64,000 nucleotides of DNA from Crocodylus rhombifer (GCA_038503035.1 JAVSML010000979.1:170357-234356), one strand, 5' to 3'; positions 45,930-58,300 are shown, counted from the stretch's first letter. Notes: generated from the sequence alone by a model not told the origin. Program-made: numbers and translations.

Positions 45930-48900
45930 ATACATAATTGCAGAATCACTTAGCCACAATCTATAAGAACAGTGAGACTTGTACATAGATCATAAACATA
46001 GTCTATTACAGTTACAGTTACTTGCCAAGCTCAAGAGCCCTTAGGGTTAGTATGGTTAAGAGGGTCCAATTTCTGTACCTTATGGCATTCAAGGAAGTTA
46101 TTACCAGATTCACACATATAGCTGAGGCTAGTGCTTAAAGCTTCAATGAGACAATTTATTGGAATAAAGTTAGGCATATATATATACATATTTATAATCT
46201 TGTAGCCTCAGTTGGCTGCACATAAATGCAGAAAAATGATGTGATATAATAGTAATTAGACAGTGAATATAAATCACCACTTATTACCCCAGATATTTTG
46301 GTTGTAAAGAAATTTAGAAATGATGAAGAGCAAACAAAACCCTCTGCATCCTTTGATTGATGATCTTTAAATAACTAGAAAAAATATATCACAAATGCCT
46401 TTTAAATTGATTTAAATAAATAATATAACTAAAGGAAGAATACAATTTGGTTTTGGACAACTTTAAATGAGAATAAAGATGAGGGTGAACTGCTATGCTA
46501 TTGTTCATATTACTTAAAATTCATTTTTTTCTTAATTAAAAGTTGCTATTTCTTATTACACATTGAAAACAGTTTCTCTCTAAATTTCTGTAATGTAGCT
46601 CCCTAAATATGTTGACTACAACTATAAGAAATCTTTTTTTTAAATTGGAATGCTCAAGTCAAAATTAGAGAAAATTCTATTTTAAAATTATTATTCAATA
46701 TTTAATTATTATGACACAGAAAGATCCTCAGAAATGATCATCTCTCACTGCATTAGTGATTATACAAATACTTAATATGACAAAACCTCTGGGACCTAAT
46801 TGGGAAAGTTCATGTGTGTACAGTGAGCACATGACTAAGTCTTTGATAAAACCAATGATACAGAATAGGAACCCATTGACAGAGGCCACCTATGTGCATA
46901 ACTTTGGAATATTTCTTACAGGGAAATATTCAGAATGGAAAAAGCAGACTAATCCTCCATGCAACCTGTCAACTTTGATTTGTTTATGGTGTTAACACTG
47001 AAGTTCAGACCAAAACTCTATAATTATTACTTATCTGCTTTCTAGCTGAATGACTATTACAGATTCAATTCCTTTCCCTTATACCTATGCATAGTAAATG
47101 TAAAATGCCAGCCATCTTTCTTTCCCTTAAAAAGGCACTTCGTAAAAAATGACTCTTATTATATTGTACTTATTATATTGTACTATTGTACTATATTGTA
47201 AGAGGTGTATTATATTTTATTTTCTTGTGCTTCCTTATTTCCACACATGTAAGTATAGAAACACAGCCTAATTAAATAGCTATTCCATCTCTGTTGACCA
47301 AAATCTTGCCTCAATGAACATCAATTAACAATTACCCTTAGAAACTCTATCCCAACCACATATTTACATTTAATGTACTCCCTATTTTAGGCCCAATTTG
47401 ATTACCACATGCATAATTTTTCCTCAGGTACACAAATATTAGCAGAATAAGGGGCTAGAATGTAGAAACAGTCTTTAAACCCAGGTAATTCTGACCTGAT
47501 GTCACAAGAAATACTAGATGAAAGTCTGTACGATCCAAGTTATTTCAACAACTTTAATTCTACTCTAAATTTTGTCTGCAATAAAGGTTCAAAGCAATAA
47601 GGATAGTAGTGCTCCAAAAGAGATTATTAGAAACAAAACAAAACAAAACAAAACAAATCTTAGCTTTTATAGGTCAGTTGCCTTCTATTCTTCTTGGGCT
47701 CAGCTGTTTTCTGCGTTTTAATTTAAAAAACTAAAATACGTTATAAAAGATCATAGACATAGCAATATCATTCATCTTTACAGATTCAGCCCCAAACATG
47801 GCATCACACCATATAGGAAAAATAAATAAATATATAAACAAAGTTGGCATCCTACCTTAGCTACACAGATAATAAGGACCTCAGCTGCCCTCCTACTACA
47901 TCCATTCTGAAAGGATCGTCTATGCACCTGGCAACATTATATTTACCTCCAAGTATTTCCTAAACATGAAGAATATTGAATGCCTCTTGTTTCTTAAAAT
48001 AAACCTGAAAACCTTTTAAAAAAAGGTAATCTCCTGTGCAATGAAATGAATAATATGTTAACAGATAGAAGGACTGGAAATGTAATCCATGAATTTCATT
48101 TTAATGGTAACAGCCTTTTTGAATTTACTGCAAATAATATTCATCTTAACTCATGTACCCATGTAGGAATGCAGTTTGTGGGTAACATAAATAATACAGA
48201 TAGCCAAACCAGTAGCTTTGATATACAGGTGTCAAGACTTCTTTGCTTCACTGCACCCCATTCAACAAGAATGATTCATAAACAGTTCTTTAGCAATAGG
48301 ATATTTATTTTCCATTAAAGGCAAAAGACCTAGGTGTCTCTGAGTTGAATACTTGCTTTGTGGAAATCTTGATATCTTTCAAATTATGGGTATGTTCATT
48401 CATGAAGAGTTGATTCTTTAGCTATATCTTATCTTTTGTGTTCTTGTTAAATAAAATAAATAAAAATCCTTAGACCAAAAATAAACACACATTTTGGTAT
48501 TTGCAGGAGGCATTTAGTATGGGAAACTGAGTAATCTGAGTTACAAATTATATGCTATTCTGATATTTTCACTGGCAGGGGTTGGGGTGGAGAAGAGATC
48601 AGTGAGTCAGAATAAAGTATGTTGGGCATCATTTCTGGTTGTTTGTAGAGGACGGATGGAGTGTCTGCCTTTGATTCATTTTTCTTGAAATCATCTTTTC
48701 TGCTGTAAACAATTATTTGTGAATCTCAGTTTGTTGCTCATATTGAACTCCAAAGCTTGCATGTTTATTCCAAATCCAGGAATAAGCATATTTTAATTCT
48801 TGTTTGAATTTCTTCTGAAACTGGTGGGAGTTTTGGGCACCAGCTGATGCAAGATCTGATGCAACTCATGCTAGAAATTTTCTACCCCCAAAAAATAAGT

Positions 48901-49085
48901 CAGTTTTCAACAGCTGCTGTCTTGATCCATTTTTTTTTCTTGAATCAAAAAACACTTGGATACCTTAGAGCTTCTCAACATTTTTAAGGGTGATCTACCA
49001 CCAACCTTAAAATGGCAATAGTTAAACTCTAACTTGTAAGAAAGAAAACATCTCTATCCAAGAGTATGTGCAGTGCTTAGAGTGT
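45930..49085. other. AT-rich DNA, no gene seen
   Basis: Long AT-rich stretch. The only clear repeat is an (AAACA)n run at 47630-47657. ORFs at 46756-46995 and 48046-48318 show no domain that I recognise. Confidence 0.45.
47630..47657. repeat. (AAACA)n microsatellite
   Basis: Five near-perfect AAACA units in tandem. Confidence 0.9.
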
Positions 49086-49159
49086 GTTTCTTTTTATATG
49101 TCAATCCAGCAAGGGTTAACCAAGCCTAATGAATGCCTGCACATGTTCACATCATGGTA

Positions 49160-49936
49160 CAGTTGTGTGAAGCTTTGGTCACTGATTCAATTTGGAGGCA
49201 ATTCTGCTCAATTCAGTGGCCAAATCTTCAAATCCAAATCAAATCAGGAGATCCATTAATCTCTCCAAATCAAATCAGAAGCTTTCGATTTGCTTAGGAG
49301 AGATTTGATGATTCGGCCATAGACTCAGCTTTATATGTTTTTTCTATGTACCTCAAGGTACCAGGCTCAGCTCATGAACACTGATGGTGGGGTGGATGGA
49401 GCATCCCATCGGAGTGTATGGGGGTGGTCCCCCATGCACTTGGTGGCGGACCTGGAAGTGAACTAGAAGTATTTCCAGTCCACTTATGGGTCCTCCATGG
49501 AGTGCATAGGGAACCCCTCTGTTCCCCCAGCTCAGTGATTGGTGCCTCCTGGGTCTGGGGGGGCACATGGGGTCCCCCTGAGGCTGATTGCCAAGCTGGG
49601 GAGGCACGGAGAGGGCCCCCATGCATGTTTGGTGGCAGACTCTGAAGTGGACTGGAAGTACTTCCGGTCCACTTCTGGGTCTGCTGTCAAGCACATGGGG
49701 GACTCCCCTGCTCCTGTGGGACTCTCCACCCACCTCAGCATTTCAGCATTCACAAGCCATGCCTGGTACCTCATGTAGAAAAAACATGTAAGCTGTGTCT
49801 ATGGCCAAATCACTGATTCTCTGAATCAGAATTGAATCTTCAGATTCAGCCAAATTGAATTGGGACAGTGATGCCAATCAGTGAATCGAATTACTGTCCC
49901 CCATATCTGAATCCAATACTGCCTGCTTCATACACC
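49160..49936. mobile_element. hAT-like element, diverged copy of the 35.0-kb family
   Basis: The ends cagttgtgtgaagc and gcttcatacac pair, and both flanks carry the gatttggcc/aattca-type units seen in 35014-35875 (for example 49178-49320 and 49800-49915). The centre is GC-rich and contains two long copies of an internal duplicated block: tggcggacctggaagtgaac (49442) and tggcagactctgaagtggac (49631), each followed by a cttccggtccact-type sequence. Flanking TCATGGTA/CCATAGTA agree at 6 of 8 bases. It sits inside the dispersed repeat at 49.09-49.98 kb. Confidence 0.6.
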
Positions 49937-50256
49937 CCATAGTATAGCTCTGGGACTGGAAAAGCCCAGGCACTCATTCTCCACAGCCTAGAGGTTATGT
50001 AGTTTCAACCTCATCATCAAATAATTATGATGTCATAGGAATAACAGAGACCTGGTGGGACTCCACCCATGACTGGACCATGGGTATAGATGGCCATACC
50101 CAGTACAGGAGGAATCGTGTAGCTAAAAGGGGCGGGGGTGTAACTCTCTATGTTAAGGAAAGCTACGCGTCCCTACAAGCTGATATTGGTGATCAGGGTG
50201 GATGACTGGAGACCCTCTGGGTTAAAAGCTGTGGGGAACATGGCACAGGGGACACA

Positions 50257-50565
50257 ATGGTAGGAGTCTACTACAGACCTCCCACCCAAAGTCCTGATCT
50301 TGACCAGGAGTACACCCAGGAACTGGCTGAGGCTGCATGCTCCAGGACCATGGTTGTCATGGGTGACTTCAATTACCCAGACATCTTGTGGGAGGATCAC
50401 TCAGCAAAAACTGAGCAGTCGCAAAGATTCCTCTCATGCGTGGATGACCTCTACCTGACTCAAGAAGTCTATGGGTCAACGAGAGGAAAAGCACTGGTCG
50501 ACCTGGTACTGGCTACTGGGGATGACCTAATCAGCCCACCTAGGGATCAATGGGAAGCTGGGTGA
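50257..50565 (+). pseudogene. CR1 endonuclease domain, C-terminal half
   Basis: This 102-codon open segment begins MVGVYYRPP and includes VVMGDFNYPDILW, with the GDFN catalytic motif, followed by SRGKALVDLVLAT-type sequence (here STRGKALVDLVLATGDD), which precedes the SDH box in CR1. The SDH box itself is lost or garbled at the deletion near 50565. The segment upstream (50026-50256) continues the domain N-terminally with one stop. Confidence 0.8.
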
Positions 50566-50636
50566 CAGCAACCACGAGCTGATCACCTTCACCATCTGCC
50601 ATAAAGCTGGTCTTCCATCAGTCCCATGGGACGCCC

Positions 50637-51173
50637 ATGCCCGCTATGGGACAGGAAGGTCCTGGTGAGGGAGATCCCCTGCCCTCCATTAATGCTGACC
50701 TCCTGAAGGAACACCTTGAGAAGCTGGATACCTTCAAGTCAGCCGGCCCTGACAATCTACACCTCAGGGTACTCAAGGAGCTGGTGAGCATCATAGCCCA
50801 GCCTCTGGCATGGATCTTTGAAAACTCCTGGCTCTCTGGTGTAGTGCCCGAAGACTGGAAGAAGGCCAATGTAGTGTTTCTCTTCAAGAAAGGGAGGAAA
50901 GTGGATCTAGCTAACTATAAGCCCATCAGCCTGACTTCTATCCTGGGGAAGATCTTAGAAAAGTTTATTAAAGAGGCCATCCTTAATGGACTGGCCGACA
51001 CCAACATCCTAAGAGATAGCCAGCATGGGTTTGCTGCGGATAGGTCTTGCTTTACCAATCTCATTTCCTTCTACGACCAGGTGACCTATCACCTGGACAA
51101 GGGAGAAGAGATTGATGTCATATATCTCGACTTCAAAAAGGCCTTCAGTCTGGTATCCCATGATCACCTCTAG
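50637..51173 (+). pseudogene. CR1 reverse transcriptase, N-terminal part
   Basis: The 178-codon segment covers the fingers and palm start: LKEHLEKLDTFKSAGPDNLH, WKKANVVFLFKKGRK, LANYKPISLTSILGKILEKF, DSQHGF, and motif A IDVIYLDFKKAFSLVSHDHL (residues about 158-178). A TAG at 51171-51173 stops the frame just before motif B, although homology continues. Family usage is FDTVSH where this copy has FSLVSH. Confidence 0.85.
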
Positions 51174-51287
51174 GCGAAACTGGCCAATTGTGGCCTTGGG
51201 TCCACCACGATCCACTGGTTGGAAAATTAGCTCCGTGGTCGGACCCAGAGGGTAGTAATTGATGGAAGTTAATCATCATGGTGTCCT

Positions 51288-52082
51288 GTGACCTGTGGGG
51301 TCCCTCAAGGCTCTGTCCTTGGACCCATATTGTTCAACATCTTCATTAATGATGTGGACATTGGAAGTGGACTGGCCAAGTTCACCGATGACACCAAACT
51401 TTGGGGCAAAGCATCCACACCAGAAGACTGGTGGGTGATTCAGGCTGACCTGGGCAGGCTCAGCAAATGGGTGGATGAGAACCTGATGGTGTTTAACACC
51501 GAAAACTGCAAGGTTCTCTACCTTGGGAAGAAAAACCTGCAGCATCCTTATAGGCTCGGCAGTGCTATGCTGGCTAGCACTATGGAAGAAAGAGACTTGG
51601 AGGTCATCACTGACCACAAGATGAACACGAGCCTGCAATGCAATGCTGCGACTAGTAAAGCGACCAAAACGCTGGCTTGCATCCACAGATGCCTCTCAAG
51701 CAAATCCCAGGACTTCATTCTCCCCTTGTACTCAACCTTGGTGAGGCCGCAGCTGGAGTACTGCGTCCAGTTTTTGGTCCCACAATTCATAAAGGATGTG
51801 GAGAAGCTTGAGAGAGTACAGAGAAGAGCCACGCACATGATCAGAGGTCAGGAAAACAGATCTTACGATGACAGGCTGAGAGCCATGGGACTCTTTAGCC
51901 TGGAAAAGCGTAGGCTCAGGGGTGATCTGATGGCCACCTATAAGTTTATCAGGGGTGACCACCAGTATCTGAGGGAACATTTATTCACCAGCGCACCCCA
52001 AAGGATGACAAAGCCGAAGAATCATAAACTACTACAAGACCATTTCAGGCTGGACATAAGGAAGAATTTCTTTACTGTCTGA
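51288..52082 (+). pseudogene. CR1 reverse transcriptase, C-terminal part
   Basis: A 264-codon open segment begins in motif B (MTCGVPQGSVLGPILFNIFI) and carries the catalytic box as FTDDTKLWG (51381-51407), where the family standard is FADDTKLW. It then has NTENCKVLYLGKKN, LPLYSTLVRPQLEYCVQF, DVEKLERVQRRATHMI and LMATYKFIRG. Translation ends at 52080-52082 in place of the Trp-like codons; the remaining part (APRVWN.LPSEVVQAP) follows in frame after the stop. The Ala to Thr change in the active-site box probably reflects decay. Confidence 0.88.
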
Positions 52083-52280
52083 GCTCCCAGGGTCTGGAAC
52101 ATCCTGCCATCAGAGGTGGTTCAAGCACCTACATTGAACACCTTCAAGAGCAAAGTAGATGCTTATCTTGCTGGGATCCTATGACCCCAGCTGACTTCCT
52201 GCCTTTGGGAGTGGGGGGCTGTACTCAATGATCTTCCAAGGTCCCTTCCAGCCCTAATGTCTATGAAATCTATGAAACCA

Positions 52281-53985
52281 CTTGCCCCCTTCCTGACAGG
52301 GCTATTTTTCCCATCCAGACCTGCCAGCACCCCCACGAACCCACCAGCCTCCCCTAGATCCAGCCAGCCCATTCTCCCCTATGTCTTTCAGCTGTCCATG
52401 CCTCTTTCTGGCAAGTATCAAACACATGCATGCATGGGATCCCAACTCAGGTTTAGAAGATTTACATTGAACCACCTAAAACTTAGCCAGGTCCCAGAAA
52501 TGCTTGTTTGTACCCTAGGTTTCTTCAAGGGTACAAATGTGGAGGAAACCAAGTTTCTTCTTCTTCTTTCTCTGACCTCTGAGTTTAGTGTAGCCCCCTT
52601 AGGCAAGAAGAACACCCTTCATATCCATGGTTTGCTTAGGAGATAAAAGTTATCAGGCATTACTCTCTGACTGACCCTTCTACAAGGCAGACATGTATAC
52701 ATAGTGGGATTTTTTTCCCCTCCCAAAAAGTTCTCATGAGGTTGGTACTGTTTTCATTAGAAAAAGTGTTTGTTTATTATCTATTCATGTCATACTTGAA
52801 TTTTTGACCAGCTGCAATCAGTAATCAAATAAAAAGTAGCTAAAGCAGATTTTACTAATAAGGATGGAATACAGAGATGTCATGAGAAATGACACATGTT
52901 CTCCTGCCACTCTTCTAGCAAGGGATGGCTGTACAATACACCAGATAGTAGAGGCCACTAGATGGTAGGGTCCTGATCCAAATATTACTTTATCAAGGAA
53001 GCAAACCCCATAGTAAATAAGATTCTGTCAAGCATCAGTACATTAATATATATTAATATGATCTACCCTTTTATGGGAAGATTTATAATGTGGGCATTGA
53101 AGTCAAGAGGCTTACCCTGCATCCTTTTGTGCTTCCATTCTAACACGGAGCATCCCATCCTCAACCCCCTGAGGAGTCTGAGCACTCAAGAGGTCAAGGG
53201 TAAAAATAGGAGTGATGGGCAATCTTTAAAGGGTCCACAGGGTTACTTACTTCTGCTGATTCAGACAAAGTAACCCCAGTTATGAGACTTTGGGAATGGA
53301 CTGGAGGCAGGACAAAAATGTAATTCCCATTTTCACACTTTTATCTTATGATATTGAAAGCTCACTTCACTTCTAGTTTCTGTGCAAGTGATCAACGCAG
53401 ACTTGAGCTGTTATTTCAGTTTCCATACCAACATGCAAATTTCTAGTTTCCCATTTAAGTTACCAGTCTTAAATATCAATTTATGTTCAGCAGGGCTTTT
53501 TAGGTCTAGAAAAGTCATGCATGTTCTGCAACTTGCAAAGTATTAGAAAAGATGATAGCAAAATTATTTTTTCACTGTTTCTAAATCAGTTATGAATGTA
53601 GTTGCCTTCAGTATTATCAAAGGCATACTCATACATAAACCTCCAAATAAATATGTTTAAAGAACAAAATTCATTACTTATAGTGAGGTTATTGAATTAG
53701 GATTGTACTGCAGTCTGAAACTCTAAAGTACAATACTAATTCATGGAAAGTTTATCTTTCATAAAGTAATCATATTATTGTACTCTTGTTTAGTTATGGT
53801 ACTGCATTACCACAGGAAGGATAATTGATAAGAAAAGAAAAAGATCTTAAATGATCTTGCGTAAAATAAGACATTCTAGTGCTAGGATCAAGTCAGGACT
53901 CAGTGGTTCAATTAGTAGATTTTTCACTGTCACTAAGAATTTGATCTTACAAGGTGTTGAGCATCTTTTTGTTAGTAATTTAAAT
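52281..53985. other. Non-coding DNA, no gene seen
   Basis: Begins with a fragment of the aggtttag/aaacttagcc MITE type (52.44-52.54 kb); otherwise AT-rich sequence without recognisable features. Confidence 0.4.
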
Positions 53986-53989
53986 ACGT

Positions 53990-54105
53990 TTGACAATGGG
54001 AAGAATAATTTTAATCACAGAAAAAATGTGGATTTTGGGTTACTTTTTCAAATCTGAAAATTGGGGATTTTTGTTTTATCAGAGAAAAACAGGATCCCTC
54101 CTGAT
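53990..54105. mobile_element. Hairpin-MITE fragment (right arm)
   Basis: The sequence attttaatcacagaaaaaat, then gtggattttgggttactttt, aaaattggggatttttgttt and atcagagaaaaacaggatcc matches the right arm of the element at 62367-62563. The left arm is absent. Confidence 0.6.
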
Positions 54106-55034
54106 GAGTTCTTCTGGGGTATTGTAACAGAAATAATAAATACTAGAAATAAAAGATATAAATCCTTGACTTTCATGTACAGCTGCATTTCCTGTCTTCT
54201 TGTAGATACAATAGTGGAAGTCTGCCAGGCTAGAAACAAAATATACCAGAAGTCTCACACAGCCTGCTTTCATTACATTTCAAGTGCAGTTTTGCATAAT
54301 CAAGAAGTCTGGATTATTCATAAAAGGTTTGGATAAGCATTTGAACTTTTAGGTGCTTATGGGAACTGACCCACCCAACCCTTTGAGGCTTACCCATCAC
54401 TGCTGACACTTCTGCAGTTTTGCTCTCTATAAATTGCAAGTATTAATAAAGTCAAGTCACTAGTATGCTGTTGGTGTGAGAGATTTCCAGTTAAATTCAA
54501 TTGAATTTCCTGCATGAATTGTGAAGACCGCACAGTCTGAAACTTCACACATTGACTATTCAACTGGATGTTTTTCCCCTGAATGCAATAACGGGAACTC
54601 AAGTGACTAGATTTGACCTACTGCAGATAGATTTACACATTTCCATTTTAACATTTTTCATCTACTTTTTTTTTGTAAATGTCAAATATATAACTGAAAA
54701 GGCTTAAGGGGGGGAAGGGGGATGAACAGAATCTATATAGGTTTTGTACTTTTGTCCCAGATGTAAAGATCAAAGGATCAAACTGACAACTATTCAATAG
54801 ATATTTTTTTTCAAACTGACTTAAAATATCACACTCTATTTTATGCATTGGTAAATCTAAATGAGAGCTTCACTCAGAGATTCTAGCCTTCAAAATGCTT
54901 TCAAGTTGCTTTGGAGTTCACTGCTTCAAATTCCAAATAAACTTCAGCATTGTCATAAAGCAGCTGCTCCCATCCTTACTTTTGAAATCTTGATGTTAGA
55001 GCCATGATGGTCCAGAAATTGTGTGTGAGGCAAG

Positions 55035-55190
55035 GATGTCTTAGGGTGATATCTTTTATTGGATGAACTGTGTAGTTGGGATAAAACTAGTCAAGGTTTT
55101 GAATACAAGGTATTTGGGAAATTTTCTCATACCCAGGGTTGAAAAGGTGAGTTTGTGGACAAACTTGCCAGCAAAGGCCTGCAGACAGGA
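55035..55190 (+). mobile_element. Sauropsid interspersed repeat fragment (ATCTTTTATTGGA type)
   Basis: The block gggtgatatcttttattgga, followed by gaactgtgtagttgggataa and ggttttgaatacaag, is a sequence I associate with a widespread turtle/crocodilian repeat. Its class is not known to me. Boundaries are approximate. Confidence 0.4.
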
Positions 55191-55532
55191 TGCCCTTTTG
55201 CACACTCTCAGCATGCCCTTCAGATTCCTTAGGGTGCTAGAGATTGCTGAGCACAGATGAACTCCCCCTCACATTACCACCTCCTTCCCGCCCCATCAAG
55301 AGGCTTTCAGAAGACAAAGACTATGTGTTCTGTCTTGTTCATTGCATGTTTAAGTTCCTGCACTCTGCCATGGTGCTGCACCACTTATGCCCAAGCTGAT
55401 AGACCCAGGAGCTGTGGTGGATTTTATTTCTTTCCCTGCTTGACTCTCACTGGAGGTTGTAGGACATTGCATGCTGTACCAGGAGATGGTCCACCAGATG
55501 GTCCCGCTTGCATGCATCTTCATGCCCACAAG

Positions 55533-57266
55533 TAGGGTGACCACTTTTTCAAAATGGAAAGGTGGGACACATCCCCCATCTCTCCTCCCCTCCTTTTGTC
55601 TCCTCCAGTTGCACAGCCAGACCAGAGTCAAGTGGAGCAGGGGTGGATGTGGTCTGCTCACTGCAGGCTCAGGGGTGCCCCTGAAAAGCAGCATCCTTTC
55701 CCCCAGGAGCCCCACACTGGCTACATGTCCTCTGCCTCCCAGCAGCAGTGGGGGGCACAATTCCGTGCCACTGCTGCCCCCTGCCTTGCCATGGCTGCAT
55801 GGCCAGCACAGGGCTCCCTGGGTAGGGCAGCAAGGCAAAGTTTCATAGTTTCATAGTTGTTAGGATCTGGAAGGGACCTTACAGATCATCAGGTCCAGCC
55901 ACTCTGCACTTGGGAAGGAAAGACTGCTGGTGTCAGGTGGGCATCAAGACGCTTTTTGAAGATCACCAGGGTGGATGACTATACAACCTCTGTGGAGAGC
56001 CTATTCCAGACCCTCGGCACTCGACTTGTAAAGATGTTTGTCCTTATGTCTAGCCTGAAGCAATCCTTAATCAGCTTGTGCTCATTATTTCTTGTCCTCC
56101 CCTGCGGGGGCTTGGTGAACAGATGCACCCCCAGACCCTGATGTATACCCTTGATATACTTATAAGCTGTCACCAGTCCCCTCTGAATCTTCTCTTCTCC
56201 AGGCTGAACAGTTCCAAGTCTTTCAGCCTCTTCTCATATGACCTGATCTCTAGGCCTCTAATCATGCCTGTGGCCCTCCTTTGGACTCTCTTGAGCTTTA
56301 CCACATCCTTCCTGAAGTGTGGCGCCCAGAACTGGATGCAAAACTCTAGCTACAGTCTCACCAAGGCTGAGTAGAGAGGGAGGATGACATCCTTTGCCAT
56401 GCTCGAGATGTCTCGGTAGATGCATGCCAGTGTTTGATTAGCTCTGCCAGCTATGGCATTGCATTGGTGGCTTAAGTTCATTTTGTTGTCTTTCACAACA
56501 CCCAGGACTCATTTAGATGTGGTGCTAGCAAGTGTAGCACTGCCAAACCTGTGCGTTGTGGATTATTTCTCCAGATGGAGCACTTTCCATTTCTTCGTAT
56601 TAAACAACATCTGGTTGAGGCCCATCTACCTTGCAAACCTGACCAGGCCTGTATTGACAGCCTGTCTTCAAGCATGACCACACTTCCCCATAGTTTGGTG
56701 TCATCAGCAAACTTTGCTAGTTCACTTTTAATAATCAAGAGGGCAGCCTCCATCCGCCCCCACCCTGTGCACAAATCGGGGGGGAGCATGTGCCCCCCCA
56801 TACCTCCCTTGGGAATATGCACAGTGGTAGGTTATCACCCCCTCACCCTCTGCACAAATTGCCTGTAGCTCTGTCTGACTCCCTGCCCCAGCCCTGGGTT
56901 CCATGCACCACCCTTGCCTCACTCCCTCCCTTACCGTAAGAGCCCTCAATCTGCCCCCACCATCCCCCTATGCCCCCTCCCCTCCATAGATTTATTTTCA
57001 GGGAGCTGCTCTCCATGCTTCCTAGCTGTATTCCTGGCCATATGCATGTGTGTGGGCATGCACATACATGTGACACCCCCTGCATCCTGCTCCCAACAGC
57101 CCCAAGAAGCCTGCAAGGGGAAAACCGCTACTTCCCAAACCCAGATCCCTGAACAATACCATAAATCTGGGACAAATGCTGTCCCAGAGTCATGTAGCCT
57201 AGGACCAAGACTTGATGTTTTCATTGCAGGGCTGTCCAGCCCAATTAGGGATGGGTGGTCACCCTA
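55533..57266. mobile_element. hAT-type element, 1734 bp, perfect 8-bp TSD CCCACAAG
   Basis: The flanks CCCACAAG at 55525-55532 and 57267-57274 are identical. The termini TAGGGTGACCA and TGGTCACCCTA are perfect 11-bp inverted repeats. The left interior has ggtgggacacatcccccatc, and the right interior carries gggacaaatgctgtcccag. No transposase is present. An antisense CR1 (55835-56735) occupies the middle. The element interrupts the sequence that leads into the HARBI1-like pseudogene. Confidence 0.9.
55835..56735 (-). mobile_element. CR1 LINE, antisense, nested in the hAT element
   Basis: The plus strand starts with the reverse complement of CR1 terminal repeats (tttcatagtttcatagttgt, 55840-55859) and ggatctggaagggaccttac. 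It then continues antisense through the SRVPRVWN and LMTAYKYIKG codons (minus strand, 55990-56175) and reaches SELAKFADDTKLWGS near 56690-56730, with an intact FADD box. It is cut off at the 5' side just upstream of that. Confidence 0.88.
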
Positions 57267-57299
57267 CCCACAAGCCAGCAGCTGGTTGTCCTGCACAGG

Positions 57300-58300
57300 G
57301 CCACTTACCGCACCAACCATTTTGGACTCAGCCAATGACTTTTATGATGCTGATGAAGACAAGGCTACCTGGGGTGCCATTGCCTCTGGGATGCTCTGGT
57401 ACCACCTCCAGATGGTGAAGCAGTAATTGTAGGCCCACACCACCTGTACAGACCAGTGAATTGGATTGCTCTTGGTTCTTGGGATGACCAGGAGTGGCTC
57501 CAGAACTTCCAGATGTGCTTTAGGAACATTATCATACTGGTGGCACCCCACATTGAGTGCCAAGACATCAGCATCACCTGACCCCTAACTTCAGAGAAGC
57601 AAGTGTGCATTGCCATCTGGAAGCTCACTACTACCAACAATCTCCATGCTATTGCCAACTACTTTGGCATGGGTGAGTCTAGAGAGGCCATCTGGGAGGT
57701 ATTCCTGGTTATCCAGAACATTTTGCAAGAGGTTGTTGCTGAATGGGTTTCCCAACTGTGTGGGATCTGTGGACAGCACCCATATTTCTATGTTCTGTGT
57801 ACTCCAGGTGCCCAGGTGTTCATTGGCCAGAAGGACTTCTTCTCCATCATGCTGCATAGCATCAGTGGCCACTTAGGTTATTTCACCCACATCTTTGCTG
57901 GAAGGGAAGGCAGTATGCAAGATTCCAGGATCTTTTGCAACTTCTCCTCCCTCCAGATGAAAGAGAATGAATGTTATGCCCCTGGGGCCACCAGCATTGA
58001 AATTGGTAGTCTCTTTGTCCTGCCCTTCATCCCCATGGACCTGGTCTACCCTCTCCTTCCTTACTTTATAAAGTCCTACACTGGAATCTGGACCACAGGA
58101 AAGAACAGTTTAACTACTACCTGAGTAGGTGCTATATGACTATGGAGTTTGTCTTCAAGTACTTCAAGGCATGTTGATCGGTCCTGACTGTGTGCCCATA
58201 CATGGAGAGAAGTCTTTGCCAAACCACATTGCTGTTGCATGCATCCTCCACAACGTCTATGAGACCAGCAGGAGAAAGGAAGTGATTTGTGAGGCTTGAG
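57300..58300 (+). pseudogene. HARBI1-like PIF/Harbinger transposase, decayed
   Basis: From WDDQEWLQNFQMCF (57480) the plus strand follows the Harbinger nuclease family: APHIECQD, IAIWKLTTTNNLHAIANYFGMG (57609-57680), then the first catalytic block NCVGSVDSTHI (Asp at 57772-57774, where DGTHI is usual), VFIGQKDFFSIMLHSISGHLGYFTHIFAGREGSMQDSRIF with the second Asp, GATSIE...YPLLPYFIKSYTG, and the Glu-containing YMTMEFVFKYFKAC (about 58136-58171). Different frames are needed for block 1 and for the Glu block, and stops occur at 57579, 58122 and near 58169. The gene would encode the RNase-H-like DDE transposase. It is inactive. Confidence 0.82.

Larger units (their letters stand above)
50005..52280 (+). 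mobile_element. CR1 LINE, longest copy, internally deleted
   Basis: The element starts in the endonuclease (YDVIGITETWWDST at 50026, GDFNYPDI near 50361) and proceeds to a truncated linker near 50565. It then covers the RT (50637-52082 with two interruptions) and ends in the terminal repeats (ctatgaaatctatgaaa at 52260-52277). About 0.9 kb usually present between the endonuclease end and the RT start seems to be missing. Stops at 50203, 51171 and 52080 and a few frameshifts make it inactive. The 5' end is truncated, as is normal for CR1. Confidence 0.92.

Noticed and set aside
55350..55856. Long overlapping ORFs on both strands (up to 162 codons)
   Set aside because: They cross the hAT boundary at 55533 and run into the CR1 end, so they are composite chance frames in GC-rich repeat DNA.
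57300..58300. Domesticated host HARBI1 gene
   Set aside because: Multiple stops and frame changes through all catalytic blocks, and no intron-exon structure; it is a decayed transposon copy.
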